Source: Ferruginibacter paludis (lineage in GTDB: Bacteria; Bacteroidota; Bacteroidia; Chitinophagales; Chitinophagaceae). From it: a stretch of 64,000 nt of DNA. Position 1 is the first letter of the stretch; each line of letters opens with the position of its first letter. Shown piece after piece: positions 8,695-18,000 of this stretch. The notes beneath the pieces were generated by a model. It was given only the letters and a program-made list of their open reading frames with translations. It made no database searches and was not told where the DNA came from. A program made the position numbers and the translations under genes. Location: NCBI RefSeq assembly GCF_030409685.1, contig NZ_JAUFQJ010000024.1, positions 124,001 to 188,000 of the forward strand, written 5' to 3'.

Positions 8695-9084
8695 TTAATT
8701 TTTTAACAAATTAATATCCCTTATATAATCATCAGGATTAAATTGACCGCTCGAAACGTGCAATCCTAATGCGTTGGTTGAAAAATTTTCCATATGCCTC
8801 CAGGTTAATGCAGGCACATACAATCCGTAATAGCTTCGGTTCAATGAAAATTTTTCAGTGGCACCATCCGGCCGGGTAATCACTACATCAAAACTTCCAC
8901 TCAGCGCAATAATTATTTCCTGTTGGCTTTTGTAGGCATGTCCTCCCCTCATTTCTCCACCGGGCACGTCATAGGTCCAAAAAACCCGTTGAATTTTGAA
9001 CGGTAGTTGGTCTTGTTCCTGTAAAAAGGTAAGATTGCCCCGCGGATCTGTAATTTTTGGAAATTGAATTAGCTGAATTTTCAT
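8695..9084 (-). CDS. Second FdtA/QdtA-type isomerase homologue with altered active site
   Basis: A 129-residue paralogue of the downstream gene, with YDVPGGEMRGGHAYKSQQE, IALSGSFDVVITRPDG, LNRSYYGLYVPALTW and PDDYIRD. The first active-site histidine is kept (H49), but the second is replaced by tyrosine (Y51), where the neighbour has HAH. In the FdtA family these two positions are the histidines described as catalytic. The protein may therefore have a changed product, or act as a partner subunit of the intact copy. It begins 37 nt after the tyrosine kinase gene, in the same direction. Confidence 0.82.
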   Translation of the reverse strand: MKIQLIQFPKITDPRGNLTFLQEQDQLPFKIQRVFWTYDVPGGEMRGGHAYKSQQEIIIALSGSFDVVITRPDGATEKFSLNRSYYGLYVPALTWRHMENFSTNALGLHVSSGQFNPDDYIRDINLLKN

Positions 9085-9120
9085 GACTAATTATTTGTGT
9101 AAAATACAGGCAACTAAATA

Positions 9121-11502
9121 CTATTTGTTAAACAATCTCTTCTTTATTTTCCGGAGAAATTTATTGCCTTGTTTGTCATCGGTGTAGCCATATCCGTAAC
9201 CATAGCCATAACCGTAACTGTATCCATAGGATTTGCCTAGAATTTTTTTATTTACTATACCATTTAATGCAATATTCATATTGGGTAGAGATGCCTTTTT
9301 AGAAATATCAGCAATCAAACTTAAAAATGAGGTATTGGTATAATTGTGCCTTATAATGTAAATTGTAGCATCCGCAATGGTACCGATTATTTTCGCATCG
9401 GTAACTGCGGCTACCGGCGGACTGTCTATAATAATATAGTCAAATTGTTGCTTTAAACTGGCGATTAACTCAAAAAATTTTGCATTACCCAACAGTTCGG
9501 CCGGGTTGGGGGGGACCGGACCAGAGGATATCAGCGATAGGTTTTCAATACCGGGAACAGCTTTAATAATTTGCCTTTCATCTTCTTTTCCAATGATGTA
9601 GTTGCTGATGCCTATGGTATTTTCTAATCCTAATGCCTTGCTTACTTTTGGTTTACGTAAATCGCACTCCAGTAAAATTACCTTATCACCGGTAAGGCTT
9701 AAACTAATAGAGGTGTTGATGGCCACAAAACTTTTTCCCTCTTTTGGAATGGAGGACGTAATTAAAATTACTTTGCATTTATCTTTTGCATTGGTTGTAA
9801 TATAATTCAGATTTGTCCTTAGCTCCCTAAACTGTTCGGCAATCAGGCTGCGTTTTCCGTGCGCTACAACAACGGGCGAATATTGATGGTGGGCTGCAAA
9901 TACCAGCTCTGCTAAAACCGGCAGGCCAAGGAGGTTTTCAATTTGAGATCTGAAAAGCACCGTTTGGTTAGTGAATTCGAATAAAAATATAAACAGGATG
10001 CAAATAAATAATGCGGTAATAATACCAAGGGCATAAGTTCTTTTTGGAATCGGGGATATAATTCCATGGGATCCGGGTTTTTCCAGCACCCGGTAATTGG
10101 GCACTATAGCAGCTGCTGCTATGGCAGATTCTTCTCTTTTTTGCAGCAAAAAGGTATAAATGGCACTCTTGATACCCTGCTCCCGGCTGATATCAATTAA
10201 AGTTCTTTCTTTTACAGGAATTTTATTTAAACTGCCGTTTAACCTGGCATTATCATCCTGAAACCGTTGCCGGCCAACCAATAAATTATTTCTTAAATTA
10301 TTGATACTGGTTAAGATGCTGGGCTTTAATTTATTAACCTGGTCCTCGTATACCTGGTTCTGTGGGTTCTTGGGGCCTGACACCTGTCGGCTGGCTTCCA
10401 GCGTAAATTCGGTTTGATATAATTGCCCAAGCAAGTCTGTTAACACCGGATCAGTCAGTCCAAGGGAAGCGGGTATGGGATTTTTATTGCTATTTCTCCC
10501 CCGCACATATTGCTCGGTTTCATTTAATATATCCAGTTGTATGTTTGCCTCAGCTATTTTGGAATCAGCTTCTTTTATCTTATCCAGGTAAAACTCCCCT
10601 TCTTTACTAAGATCAACAATTCCTTCTTTTGTTTTGTAAGCGGATTGTTTTTGTTCAACACCATTCAATTCATCGGCTACCAGCCTTAACCTGGCATCCA
10701 GAAATTTCTGCGTGTTTTCGTACATTTTACTTTTATAGTCAACTGTAGAAGTACCATAAATATAAATCAGGTTTTCAAGAATATCCACAGCCCGTTCAGG
10801 AATTATATCTGTTAATGTAAGGTCAACAATGGAAGATATTTTTGTAATCGGCGCTACACTTAATGCGCCCTTAATTCTCCCAATAGCAGCATTTATAGGT
10901 TGAATGGATATAGTTGCCTTATCCAATGGTGCTAGTTCCGTATACTGCCGGTTATTGATCCAGCGGATGTTCCCAATGGGCGAAGGTACAAGCGTATCCA
11001 TGGGATATAATATCCCGTTAAACTCAATTTTATTACCTATCATTTTTGCCTCCCCGATCGTCGTATTTCTTATTTGTTCGGGGTTCTCCAGTTCCAGTTT
11101 AAATGGCAGACTGTTATAAAATTCGGTAGATTTTATCCTGCCCTTACCTATATACAAGATATTCAGCTGCAATTTTATAACCACTTTTTTAACCAACTCT
11201 GAGGAAGTAATTACCTGCATTTCCCGCTCCGTTTCAGCGCTGTTACTTTTGTATTCGATCCGCATAATCTCCTGCAGATTGGTACTTTTTTGTTGTGAGT
11301 CATCATTCACCACCATTCTTGCACTGGCCAGGTATACAGGCACCTGGTACCTTAAATAGATATTCGCACCTACTATCCCCAGCACCAGTAATATCACTAC
11401 AAAGGGCCAATAAGGCAAAATCCGGTACACCAACCGTTGAATTTGCTCCCCCCGTTCTTTTGAGTTTGACGTTTCGCTATTGTCCGATAAAATTGGTGCC
11501 AT
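9121..11502 (-). CDS. Wzc-type polysaccharide co-polymerase / tyrosine autokinase
   Basis: A 793-residue inner-membrane protein. It has a Wzz-like N-terminus with a membrane segment around residues 32-50 (WPFVVILLVLGIVGANIYL), a long coiled periplasmic region with a GNVR-like stretch (KIPVKERTLIDISREQGIKSAIYTFLLQKR), and a second membrane segment near 490-510. The cytoplasmic BY-kinase domain has Walker A SIPKEGKS, Walker A' VILLECDLRKP and Walker B YIIIDSPP. The tail holds eight tyrosines alternating mostly with glycine (GKSYGYSYGYGYGYG and on), the usual autophosphorylation cluster. It controls chain length and export with Wza, encoded 18 nt upstream. The cognate phosphatase is not in the window. 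Confidence 0.93.
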   Translation of the reverse strand: MAPILSDNSETSNSKERGEQIQRLVYRILPYWPFVVILLVLGIVGANIYLRYQVPVYLASARMVVNDDSQQKSTNLQEIMRIEYKSNSAETEREMQVITSSELVKKVVIKLQLNILYIGKGRIKSTEFYNSLPFKLELENPEQIRNTTIGEAKMIGNKIEFNGILYPMDTLVPSPIGNIRWINNRQYTELAPLDKATISIQPINAAIGRIKGALSVAPITKISSIVDLTLTDIIPERAVDILENLIYIYGTSTVDYKSKMYENTQKFLDARLRLVADELNGVEQKQSAYKTKEGIVDLSKEGEFYLDKIKEADSKIAEANIQLDILNETEQYVRGRNSNKNPIPASLGLTDPVLTDLLGQLYQTEFTLEASRQVSGPKNPQNQVYEDQVNKLKPSILTSINNLRNNLLVGRQRFQDDNARLNGSLNKIPVKERTLIDISREQGIKSAIYTFLLQKREESAIAAAAIVPNYRVLEKPGSHGIISPIPKRTYALGIITALFICILFIFLFEFTNQTVLFRSQIENLLGLPVLAELVFAAHHQYSPVVVAHGKRSLIAEQFRELRTNLNYITTNAKDKCKVILITSSIPKEGKSFVAINTSISLSLTGDKVILLECDLRKPKVSKALGLENTIGISNYIIGKEDERQIIKAVPGIENLSLISSGPVPPNPAELLGNAKFFELIASLKQQFDYIIIDSPPVAAVTDAKIIGTIADATIYIIRHNYTNTSFLSLIADISKKASLPNMNIALNGIVNKKILGKSYGYSYGYGYGYGYGYTDDKQGNKFLRKIKKRLFNK

Positions 11503-11520
11503 TGTGGTGAAAGCAATTGA

Positions 11521-12315
11521 TTATTTACGAAGATTAATGATTGTAAGCAGCAAAGACAGGCCAACTGCCGCCAGGCCTAGATACTGTGGTACCCCTTTAC
11601 GGGCGATAAATTTTGACTTTATGGGTTCAACATACACGATATCATTCGTTTTGAGATAATAATAGGGCGAATTAAAAAGGTCTTTTGACAACAGGCTTAC
11701 CCTGGCGAAATTTCTTTTGCCATTTACTTCCCTTATCACCAGTATATTGTCTCGCTTTCCAAATTCTGTAATATCCCCAGCTACACTGAGTGCCTCGAGG
11801 ATGGTTATTCGTTCGTTTGGCATGTTGAACCTTCCCCTGATCGTAACTTCCCCCATTACCGAAAAATAGTAGTTTAAAAACCGCACGTTTACAATGGGGT
11901 TTTTGGTATACTCTTTAAATAATTGTGTCAGCGTATCTTCCAGTTGCAAACGTGTCAGTCCTTCGGCCTGCAATTTGCCAACATAGGGAATCTTTATGCT
12001 TCCGTCGGCTTCTACAAGATACCCTGTTACACCTCCCGCCGGGAGTCCACCAGCAACTGAGACAACCGCATTTCCCGAATTTAGAATGGGCAGGTCCAAA
12101 GGATTGCTTCCACCCACAGTAATGGCAATCTGGTCATTTTTTTGTATCAGGTTTTGAAATTCCGTCTGCGCCTGGTTGATATTCGATTTAGCAGTTGTAT
12201 CCTTTAAATCGTTCAGATAAATTACCTGCCTGGAGGATGTACAGGAAAACAGGGCGCAATAAAGCAATATCAAAAGGAAGGAAGAAAGAATTTTACCTTG
12301 TATTAATACACGCAT
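11521..12315 (-). CDS. Wza-type outer-membrane polysaccharide export lipoprotein
   Basis: A 264-residue protein with a lipoprotein signal peptide (LLILLYCALFSC; lipid-modified cysteine about C25), a poly-export domain (KNDQIAITVGGSNPLDLPILN then GYLVEADGSIKIPYVGKLQAEGLTRLQLEDTL), and a SLBB-like segment (GEVTIRGRFNMPNERITILEALSVAGDITEFGKRDNILVIRE). A C-terminal hydrophobic helix (YLGLAAVGLSLLLTIINL) could cross the outer membrane, as in Wza octamers. It is the first gene of the minus-strand operon, so the operon promoter should lie in 12316-12600. At 264 residues it is shorter than E. coli Wza, which is normal for this phylum. Confidence 0.92.
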   Translation of the reverse strand: MRVLIQGKILSSFLLILLYCALFSCTSSRQVIYLNDLKDTTAKSNINQAQTEFQNLIQKNDQIAITVGGSNPLDLPILNSGNAVVSVAGGLPAGGVTGYLVEADGSIKIPYVGKLQAEGLTRLQLEDTLTQLFKEYTKNPIVNVRFLNYYFSVMGEVTIRGRFNMPNERITILEALSVAGDITEFGKRDNILVIREVNGKRNFARVSLLSKDLFNSPYYYLKTNDIVYVEPIKSKFIARKGVPQYLGLAAVGLSLLLTIINLRK

Positions 12316-13299
12316 AACGTAATAATCATTACTAAAAGATGAAGATAATCTATTGTATATTATTTTGGTGCCAAAATGAAATTTTGTGGCAGCTGGCTTT
12401 GAAAATTAATATAGACTTGAATAAAAGCAGCCTATTGTAGCGATGAGTCGTTAGTTGACACAGGAGCGCATGGCTTCGCCTACCTCAATCACAGAGATTT
12501 AAAGAGTCAATGAAAAAAGAAAATCTATTGAAATGAATAAAATTAATCAGCCAATAATCGATCTGATACTTCTTACGCCTTCAGCAGAACCTGGGATCCT
12601 GCCATAGGATTGGAGCAAATCCAGCCGGTGACACGATATCAAATTTGCGCAAAACTACTTGATTTGATTTACAATGAAAATTATAATCGGCTTCAAAATT
12701 AGCACCGGCAGGTTCGCTGTTCAATATTTTAATACAAAATGGTTATGTCGTATAAAAGATAAGTATTAGCTGTAATTGGATTTAATACAAGCGCATAGCC
12801 AACTCTTAGCTGATTAGTGTAAAGCTAGGTAGCCACATTTCTACGATCTTCCGAAATAAACCCAATATTAGATTCCAACTGTTGCCTGTTTAAAGGGAAA
12901 CGTCCATTGTGTCAGTAACGGCTTTTCTGCAGCACTGCCTGGGCGTAAATACATAGGTTCATTGCCTGCCAGTAAACAGCCAGTATGGCTTCGACAATTC
13001 CAGCGCTTTGCAAAATAGAAAAACACATAGCAATGTTTTGCAAAATGTTCTACACCTTTTTTGGCAGCAGAACTCCCGACTGAATTTTTGGCTTTTTAAA
13101 TGTTAATGGTAGTTTAAGTTGAACCGCATAACGGCTTACCTGCTTCACATACTACAATTGTACCTGTATCGTTCTATATTTGGTACCGGTGCGTCATCTG
13201 AACGTTAATTAACGCACAGATGACGCAGTAAAGCAACAGCAGGCAAGAGCCATGCAGAAATAAATATCCCGGTAAATTATCCCGTTACAAATCTATCAT
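12316..13299. other. 984-bp gene-free region upstream of the polysaccharide operon
   Basis: No convincing coding frame on either strand. It must hold the promoter and any leader of the wza operon (reading left) and of the 13300 gene (reading right). A small imperfect hairpin, GCCAAAAT/ATTTTGTGGC, lies at 12373-12393, about 60 nt upstream of the wza start. A strong nested palindrome lies at 13190-13227. I found no clear TAnnTTTG box at the expected distance from wza, so its promoter remains unplaced. Confidence 0.5.
13190..13227. promoter_or_regulatory. Nested perfect palindromes (possible operator or cruciform)
   Basis: The outer arms TGCGTCATCTG (13190-13200) and CAGATGACGCA (13217-13227) are perfect inverted repeats of 11 bp. 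Between them sits a second perfect 12-bp palindrome, CGTTAATTAACG (13203-13214). Only two bases on each side of the inner palindrome are unpaired. No T-run follows on either strand, so it is not a typical terminator. It lies 73 bp before the start of the 13300 gene and about 875 bp from wza, so a dimeric regulator's binding site is the simplest guess. Confidence 0.5.
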
Positions 13300-14007
13300 A
13301 TGGCAATACAGTCCGCCACCTATTTAACAGGCAAAATAAACAACATCGTTTTTTACCAGCGGCTGGGTACTTATATTGCCAGATCCGTACCTGCAAAAGT
13401 AAAGCAATCGGCTGCTACAAGGGTTCGAAGCAAAAATTTTGGGATAGCTGCTGCCGCAGGCAGAATTTTACGCGGTAGCCTGCAACAGGCATTGCCATTT
13501 CCTAAAAACAAAATCATGCAAAGCCGTTTCTCGGGTGCCATTGCCCACTGGCTCGGCATAAACAATTGCGAAAGCCTCCCACCTCAAACCGGTCTGCCCT
13601 TTATAAGTGAGTTTTCTTTTAATGAATCCACCGGTATTAAAGAACGATGGAAACTGCCGCTGACCGTTACAAGAGTGGATGAGCAGTTGTTGCAATTGCA
13701 GATACCTGCCTTTACGCCCAAACAAGTCATCGCAGCGCCTGCGCATACTAGTCTGATAGCATGCACGATAATAGCAGCCTCCTGCAACCTCCAGTCTCCC
13801 ACCGCCAAGGGAAGCTTTAGCACAACCTTAACCATTCCTTACACCGATATTCCAATACCGGCACTTCTGTTACCAATGGCCTTACCTGTAGCGGCCGGTT
13901 ACCTGGTGGTTACGGTGGTATCATTTACCTACCTGCTTCAAAATGGGGAAAAAGAACAGCGTCCCGCCTTTATGCCATCGGGTGTTATAGATGCCCAGTA
14001 TTGCTGA
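13300..14007 (+). CDS. Uncharacterised conserved Bacteroidota protein (GKINNIVFYQR type)
   Basis: A 235-residue protein with no signal peptide and no certain membrane helix. Its N-terminus (GKINNIVFYQRLGTYIARSVPAKVKQSAATRVRSKNFG) matches a small protein type I have seen repeatedly in Chitinophagaceae-like genomes, always annotated as hypothetical. The N-terminal 60 residues are basic and could bind nucleic acid or an anionic surface; the C-terminal half is rich in beta-prone residues with many Pro and Ala. It stands alone, transcribed away from the polysaccharide operon, with gene-free DNA on both sides. I assign no function. Confidence 0.68.
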   Translation: MAIQSATYLTGKINNIVFYQRLGTYIARSVPAKVKQSAATRVRSKNFGIAAAAGRILRGSLQQALPFPKNKIMQSRFSGAIAHWLGINNCESLPPQTGLPFISEFSFNESTGIKERWKLPLTVTRVDEQLLQLQIPAFTPKQVIAAPAHTSLIACTIIAASCNLQSPTAKGSFSTTLTIPYTDIPIPALLLPMALPVAAGYLVVTVVSFTYLLQNGEKEQRPAFMPSGVIDAQYC

Positions 14008-14727
14008 AAATGGCGGTAGAATATTTCGGCAGGTGCATCCCTTTTTAGGTAGGAACCTTCATAAAAAATCATCGAAAAATCGGGAATGCATTGAAAGCCC
14101 GTTCAACCCAAAATAAGCAATAAACTTTGTAGGAAAGGATGCGGCCATCTTTACAGTAAGGAGCAGCCAAGTGTTTTGCTGATAAACAATGTAGGCAAAG
14201 CATAGGTGGAAGTTGGTGTTCGCCATTGTTTAAGCTCAACAATTACTCCTTAGCATGCGGTGCCCCAAATTAAATCCGACAACAATTACCACGCCTCAAC
14301 AGCAGAACAACAACCATGGAGGGAGCACAATGTATATCTGCATGTGCTACACGAAAAAATTCATTTCGTATCAAGAGGTTAAAACTGCCCTATTAAACAG
14401 CAACATTTAAATGGGATTGTTGGGCTGTAATATGGAAAACGCCCAGCAGCATATACATTGATGGAAGTTCCACGCAAGGCCTAACATGTTACTCAGGTAA
14501 AACAACACGCTTTCGGGATGAATGGATGGGAAAATGCAATAACCTTTAACGGGGTGGTGAACAACACCCTTTTACAAATGGAAAAATCTGGCCCATACGA
14601 GCGTTTGCAATACGCTTGTCTATTATTGAATAAGCCTGCGGAACTCACCAAAACTAAAAAGGCAGGGTTTTGCCTTAAGCAAAACCCTGCCTTTTTAGTT
14701 ATACCTTAAATTCTTTTAAATGTTAAG
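14008..14727. other. 720-bp region without a supported gene
   Basis: Between two convergent genes. The only clear structure is the 22-bp-stem terminator at 14652-14700. A 63-codon frame at 14518-14709 runs through both arms of that terminator and has no recognisable protein features, so I do not call it. Nothing else is supported. Confidence 0.5.
14652..14700. terminator. Very strong bidirectional intrinsic terminator
   Basis: A perfect 22-bp inverted repeat (arms 14652-14673 and 14679-14700) closes a 5-nt loop, CTTAA. The core GGCAGGGTTTTGC is flanked by A5 on the left and T5 on the right, so it can act on both strands. It sits 27 nt beyond the stop of the small membrane protein gene at 14728 and probably ends the 19093-14728 transcription unit. 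It may also stop transcripts from the 13300 gene. Confidence 0.9.
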
Positions 14728-14979
14728 TCAGGAAATGTCAGAAGCAGACAATTTTACCTTTTTACGATACGGCCAAACCTTGAAAATAACGTAACAGGCT
14801 GCCATTACTAGTAATAATATATCAGCACCGGTAAGTGGCACACCCGGACCGCCAGGGTCGCCACCGCAATCGGGATTGGTGGGATCGGGACATTGACCGA
14901 TTACAATAGGGATGGCAAAAAAAACCAATATAAAAGTGAAAATAATTTTCTGTCCGTTAATGAAAAACAGTCTTTTCAT
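14728..14979 (-). CDS. Small secreted or membrane protein with PID-CTERM-like tail
   Basis: With the ATG at 14979 the product has 83 residues; a longer frame from 15021 would overlap the upstream gene by 14 nt, so the inner start is preferred. It has a signal peptide (IIFTFILVFFAIPIVIGQ), a Pro/Gly/Cys-rich linker (CPDPTNPDCGGDPGGPG), then VPLTGADILLLVMAACYVIF and a basic end, WPYRKKVK. The order of short motif, hydrophobic helix and basic tail resembles the PID-CTERM sorting signals of Bacteroidota. The usual PIDGG is PLTGA here, so membership is likely but not sure. It is almost certainly co-transcribed with the large T9SS protein at 15008. Confidence 0.72.
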   Translation of the reverse strand: MKRLFFINGQKIIFTFILVFFAIPIVIGQCPDPTNPDCGGDPGGPGVPLTGADILLLVMAACYVIFKVWPYRKKVKLSASDIS

Positions 14980-15007
14980 AATTTTCTTGTATTTTTTTAA
15001 ATAATCA

Positions 15008-18000
15008 TTAATTAAAAGCAATCCTGAAATTTTGCTTTATACCCGTTCCATTGCTTACAGACAAATTGTATACCCCGGCAGCTGCGGCAGCCTTGTTCAA
15101 CATGATAACATATTTGCTACTGCCACCTGCGTTAGTTATTGTTTTAACAAAAACCTGCTGTCCGGAAGCATCTGTAAGTGATACAATATAATTGCCCCTG
15201 GGTTGATTGCTCAGAGATAGCGTAAATTGCTTATTTGTAATAAGCGTAGGGTATACTTGTATTCCTTTCTTTTCCTTCCATTGTACCACCACAACACTGC
15301 TATAACCAAATGTTCCACTTTCCTCATTACCGCGGATGCGATAATAATTATTTCCTTCTGCTACCTGGCCATCTGCCCATTGATAATTTGCACCTTTAGT
15401 TAACCCTTTTGCTAAAATAGTGCCCATTTTATTAAATTGAACCCCATCTGTGCTTTTTTCAACTTCATAATTTTTTATCCCCTCTTCGCTGCCCACACTC
15501 CAGTCTACCAGTATATTATTCCCGGCAGGTAGGGCGTTTATTTTTGTGAATTTAACAGCTAGTGGAGCAGAAGGACTCAACACTATTAAAAACCTGTTCA
15601 AGCTGCTACTGGCCGGGTTACTGGTAATGCTAAATGGATAGGTAATGGTGGCATTACCAAGATCAATTACTTTTTGTGTATTGGTAAACCGATCAATCAG
15701 AACAGCTGTTTGATTAATACCGGCAAAATTTCCGCTGGCAATTGAAAGGGCATAGTCTCTCACCTTCAAATTCCAGAATGGAACAAAAAGTGTATCACTT
15801 TGCGTGGGAAAAGGGCGACTTTCTATACTTAGGTAGCGGTTATTTCTTACCAGGCTGATGTTTTCGTTAAAGCTATTCAACTTCACGGCGTCAAAAGTTT
15901 CAGTAGGAGCAACATTGTAAATATCATTATAACGGGCCAGGGCACCATCCGCTTCCCGGCCAAGGGTATTTCCTACTGCTTCAAACAGTTTAATTCCCAG
16001 TTTACTCACCCCTGTTCCGGTGGGGCTCATCGGGCGAAACAAGGCCTGTGGCGTTACGCTGGTTTTGTTACTTTCCTGGATGGTAAGCGTTACCCCTCCG
16101 TTTTGCTGAACAAAAAATGCCTGACCGGAATTAACAGTAAGATAGGGTGTACCATCAGCAATTCCTCCACCAAGATCATAACTAGCGCCATTCCAGCTTA
16201 AAACCCTGTAGGCACCGCTGGTTCCCTGGGATGCATCCCATACCCAAAAATTTCTGTTAATAACAGCACTATTACCTGTATTGTTATAAACAGCGTCCAG
16301 ATCAATAGAAGCAGCATATGGATTGCCTACTACAGCAAAAGCGTTTGCGATAGTAATTGTCTTGTTGCCCTGGTTTAGTGTACCGTTCGGTCGTAGTGTA
16401 GTAGTACCAGAACTGGAAGCATCTGCTATGGTTCTGTCTCCTCTTACATATAGCATATACCCCTGTTCAGCAGGCAGGCTGTTGGGAGCCGGCGTGTTGG
16501 TAGCACTCGGCCACCCGTTGCTGGTGGCGTTATACGATCTGATGGAAGACGTTGTTGCCGCTGATAAACCGGTAAACCAGTCAAAGCCGGCACTGGCCGC
16601 GGCAGTACCATCACTATACCCCGGTCCTGTTATTAAAGTTCCTGTACCCGGTATTTCCAAATTAGTCGGTGTAGCATCCGGGTTAGCGGGTGCCCCTGCC
16701 CATGCTTCCCGGATAGTTTGGCCGGTAACAGGTATGGTTAACAACCTCCAGGCACGTTTGTTATTATTGCCAATAAATCTTTCGGCAGTTACATTGGTAG
16801 CACCGGAGAGCGTTGCAGTCGCAGCAATAGTGCCTATCGCTCCTGTGCCGGTTGCATCAGATTTTATTGTAACAAGTTGCCCGTTAAAATCAAGCGTACC
16901 GCCTGCCGCTACATCTATCATATGAGTAGGATCAATATCTAGTGTTCCGGATGATATCGTGAATGTTTTTCCTGTACCTACTGTAAAATTCGAATCGAGT
17001 ACTATCGCATGACCATTGATGATGTCTACTTTATTAGTACTAAGTGGTGCCTGCGTAGCGGTTACCCAGGTTCCATCAGGATTATATTCCCAGGTGTTGG
17101 GATCTTTAAATGAACCCGACTGCCTGCTATGAAAATCTGCAACAGCAATAGCCTGTGCAATAATATCAGCTGTTAAGCCAATTGGCTGGGATATGGTATA
17201 ATTGGTACTGGGTGCGGTGTAACCGATCACCGTTACAGGCTTGCCGGTGCCTACATTTGCATTGTTGAAATTAGCTACCGGTGTACCTGTTACGGCAAAA
17301 CTTTCGCTGTTTTGCAAACCTGCATAAGCCGCCGTACCGGTTAAAGAGGCCGTAGTTGTCCCATCGTACTGTTTATTATTTACTGAGATGCCTGTAATTG
17401 TTAAAGGCGCTTTAGTTACACTTAATACGCCGTTTGTGTAAGTGATGGTGTAGTTACTGGCTGTAAAGGTTCCTCCTGTAGCAGCAGACGGCACTATTAA
17501 ATAGTTGGTGGCGGGGGCTGTACTTACTGCACCGGTACTGGCAATGGTAATACTGCCAATGGTCTCACCGTTTTGCAAACCTGTGGAGGTAAATGCTGTG
17601 GAACCCGCCCCTACCGGAAATGTTTGCCCGTAAACTTTACTGGCTCCGGTTGCAGTGATTGACAAGGCCGCCGTAGTTATATTGGCTGTTGTAGTTGGCT
17701 GGCTAAGCGTGTAGGCGGTAGCATTTGCACCACTAATTGCAAAACCGGTAGTGGAGACAGTTTTACCAGTGCCCACATTTTTATCTGCAAATGTTCCTGT
17801 TGCTCCTGCGCTGTTCAATGTTACCACATCTCCACTTACTACACCCGAAAGAGCTGCTGAACCGGTAATTAAAGTTGCAACGGCTGTACCATTGTAGGGC
17901 CTGTTGCCAACGGTTACACCTGTAATAGTTAAAGGAATACCAGTCTCCCCTAACCCAAGATCATTTGAAGCGTTTGTGGTGGAAAAAGAAGTCGCATTAC

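Noticed and set aside
12316..13299. A degraded insertion sequence in the gene-free region
   Set aside because: No terminal inverted repeats matching target duplications and no transposase-like frame were found; the only palindrome is internal and nested.
14518..14709. A 63-codon plus-strand frame
   Set aside because: It runs through both arms of the strong terminator at 14652-14700, and the encoded peptide has no domain or signal features.
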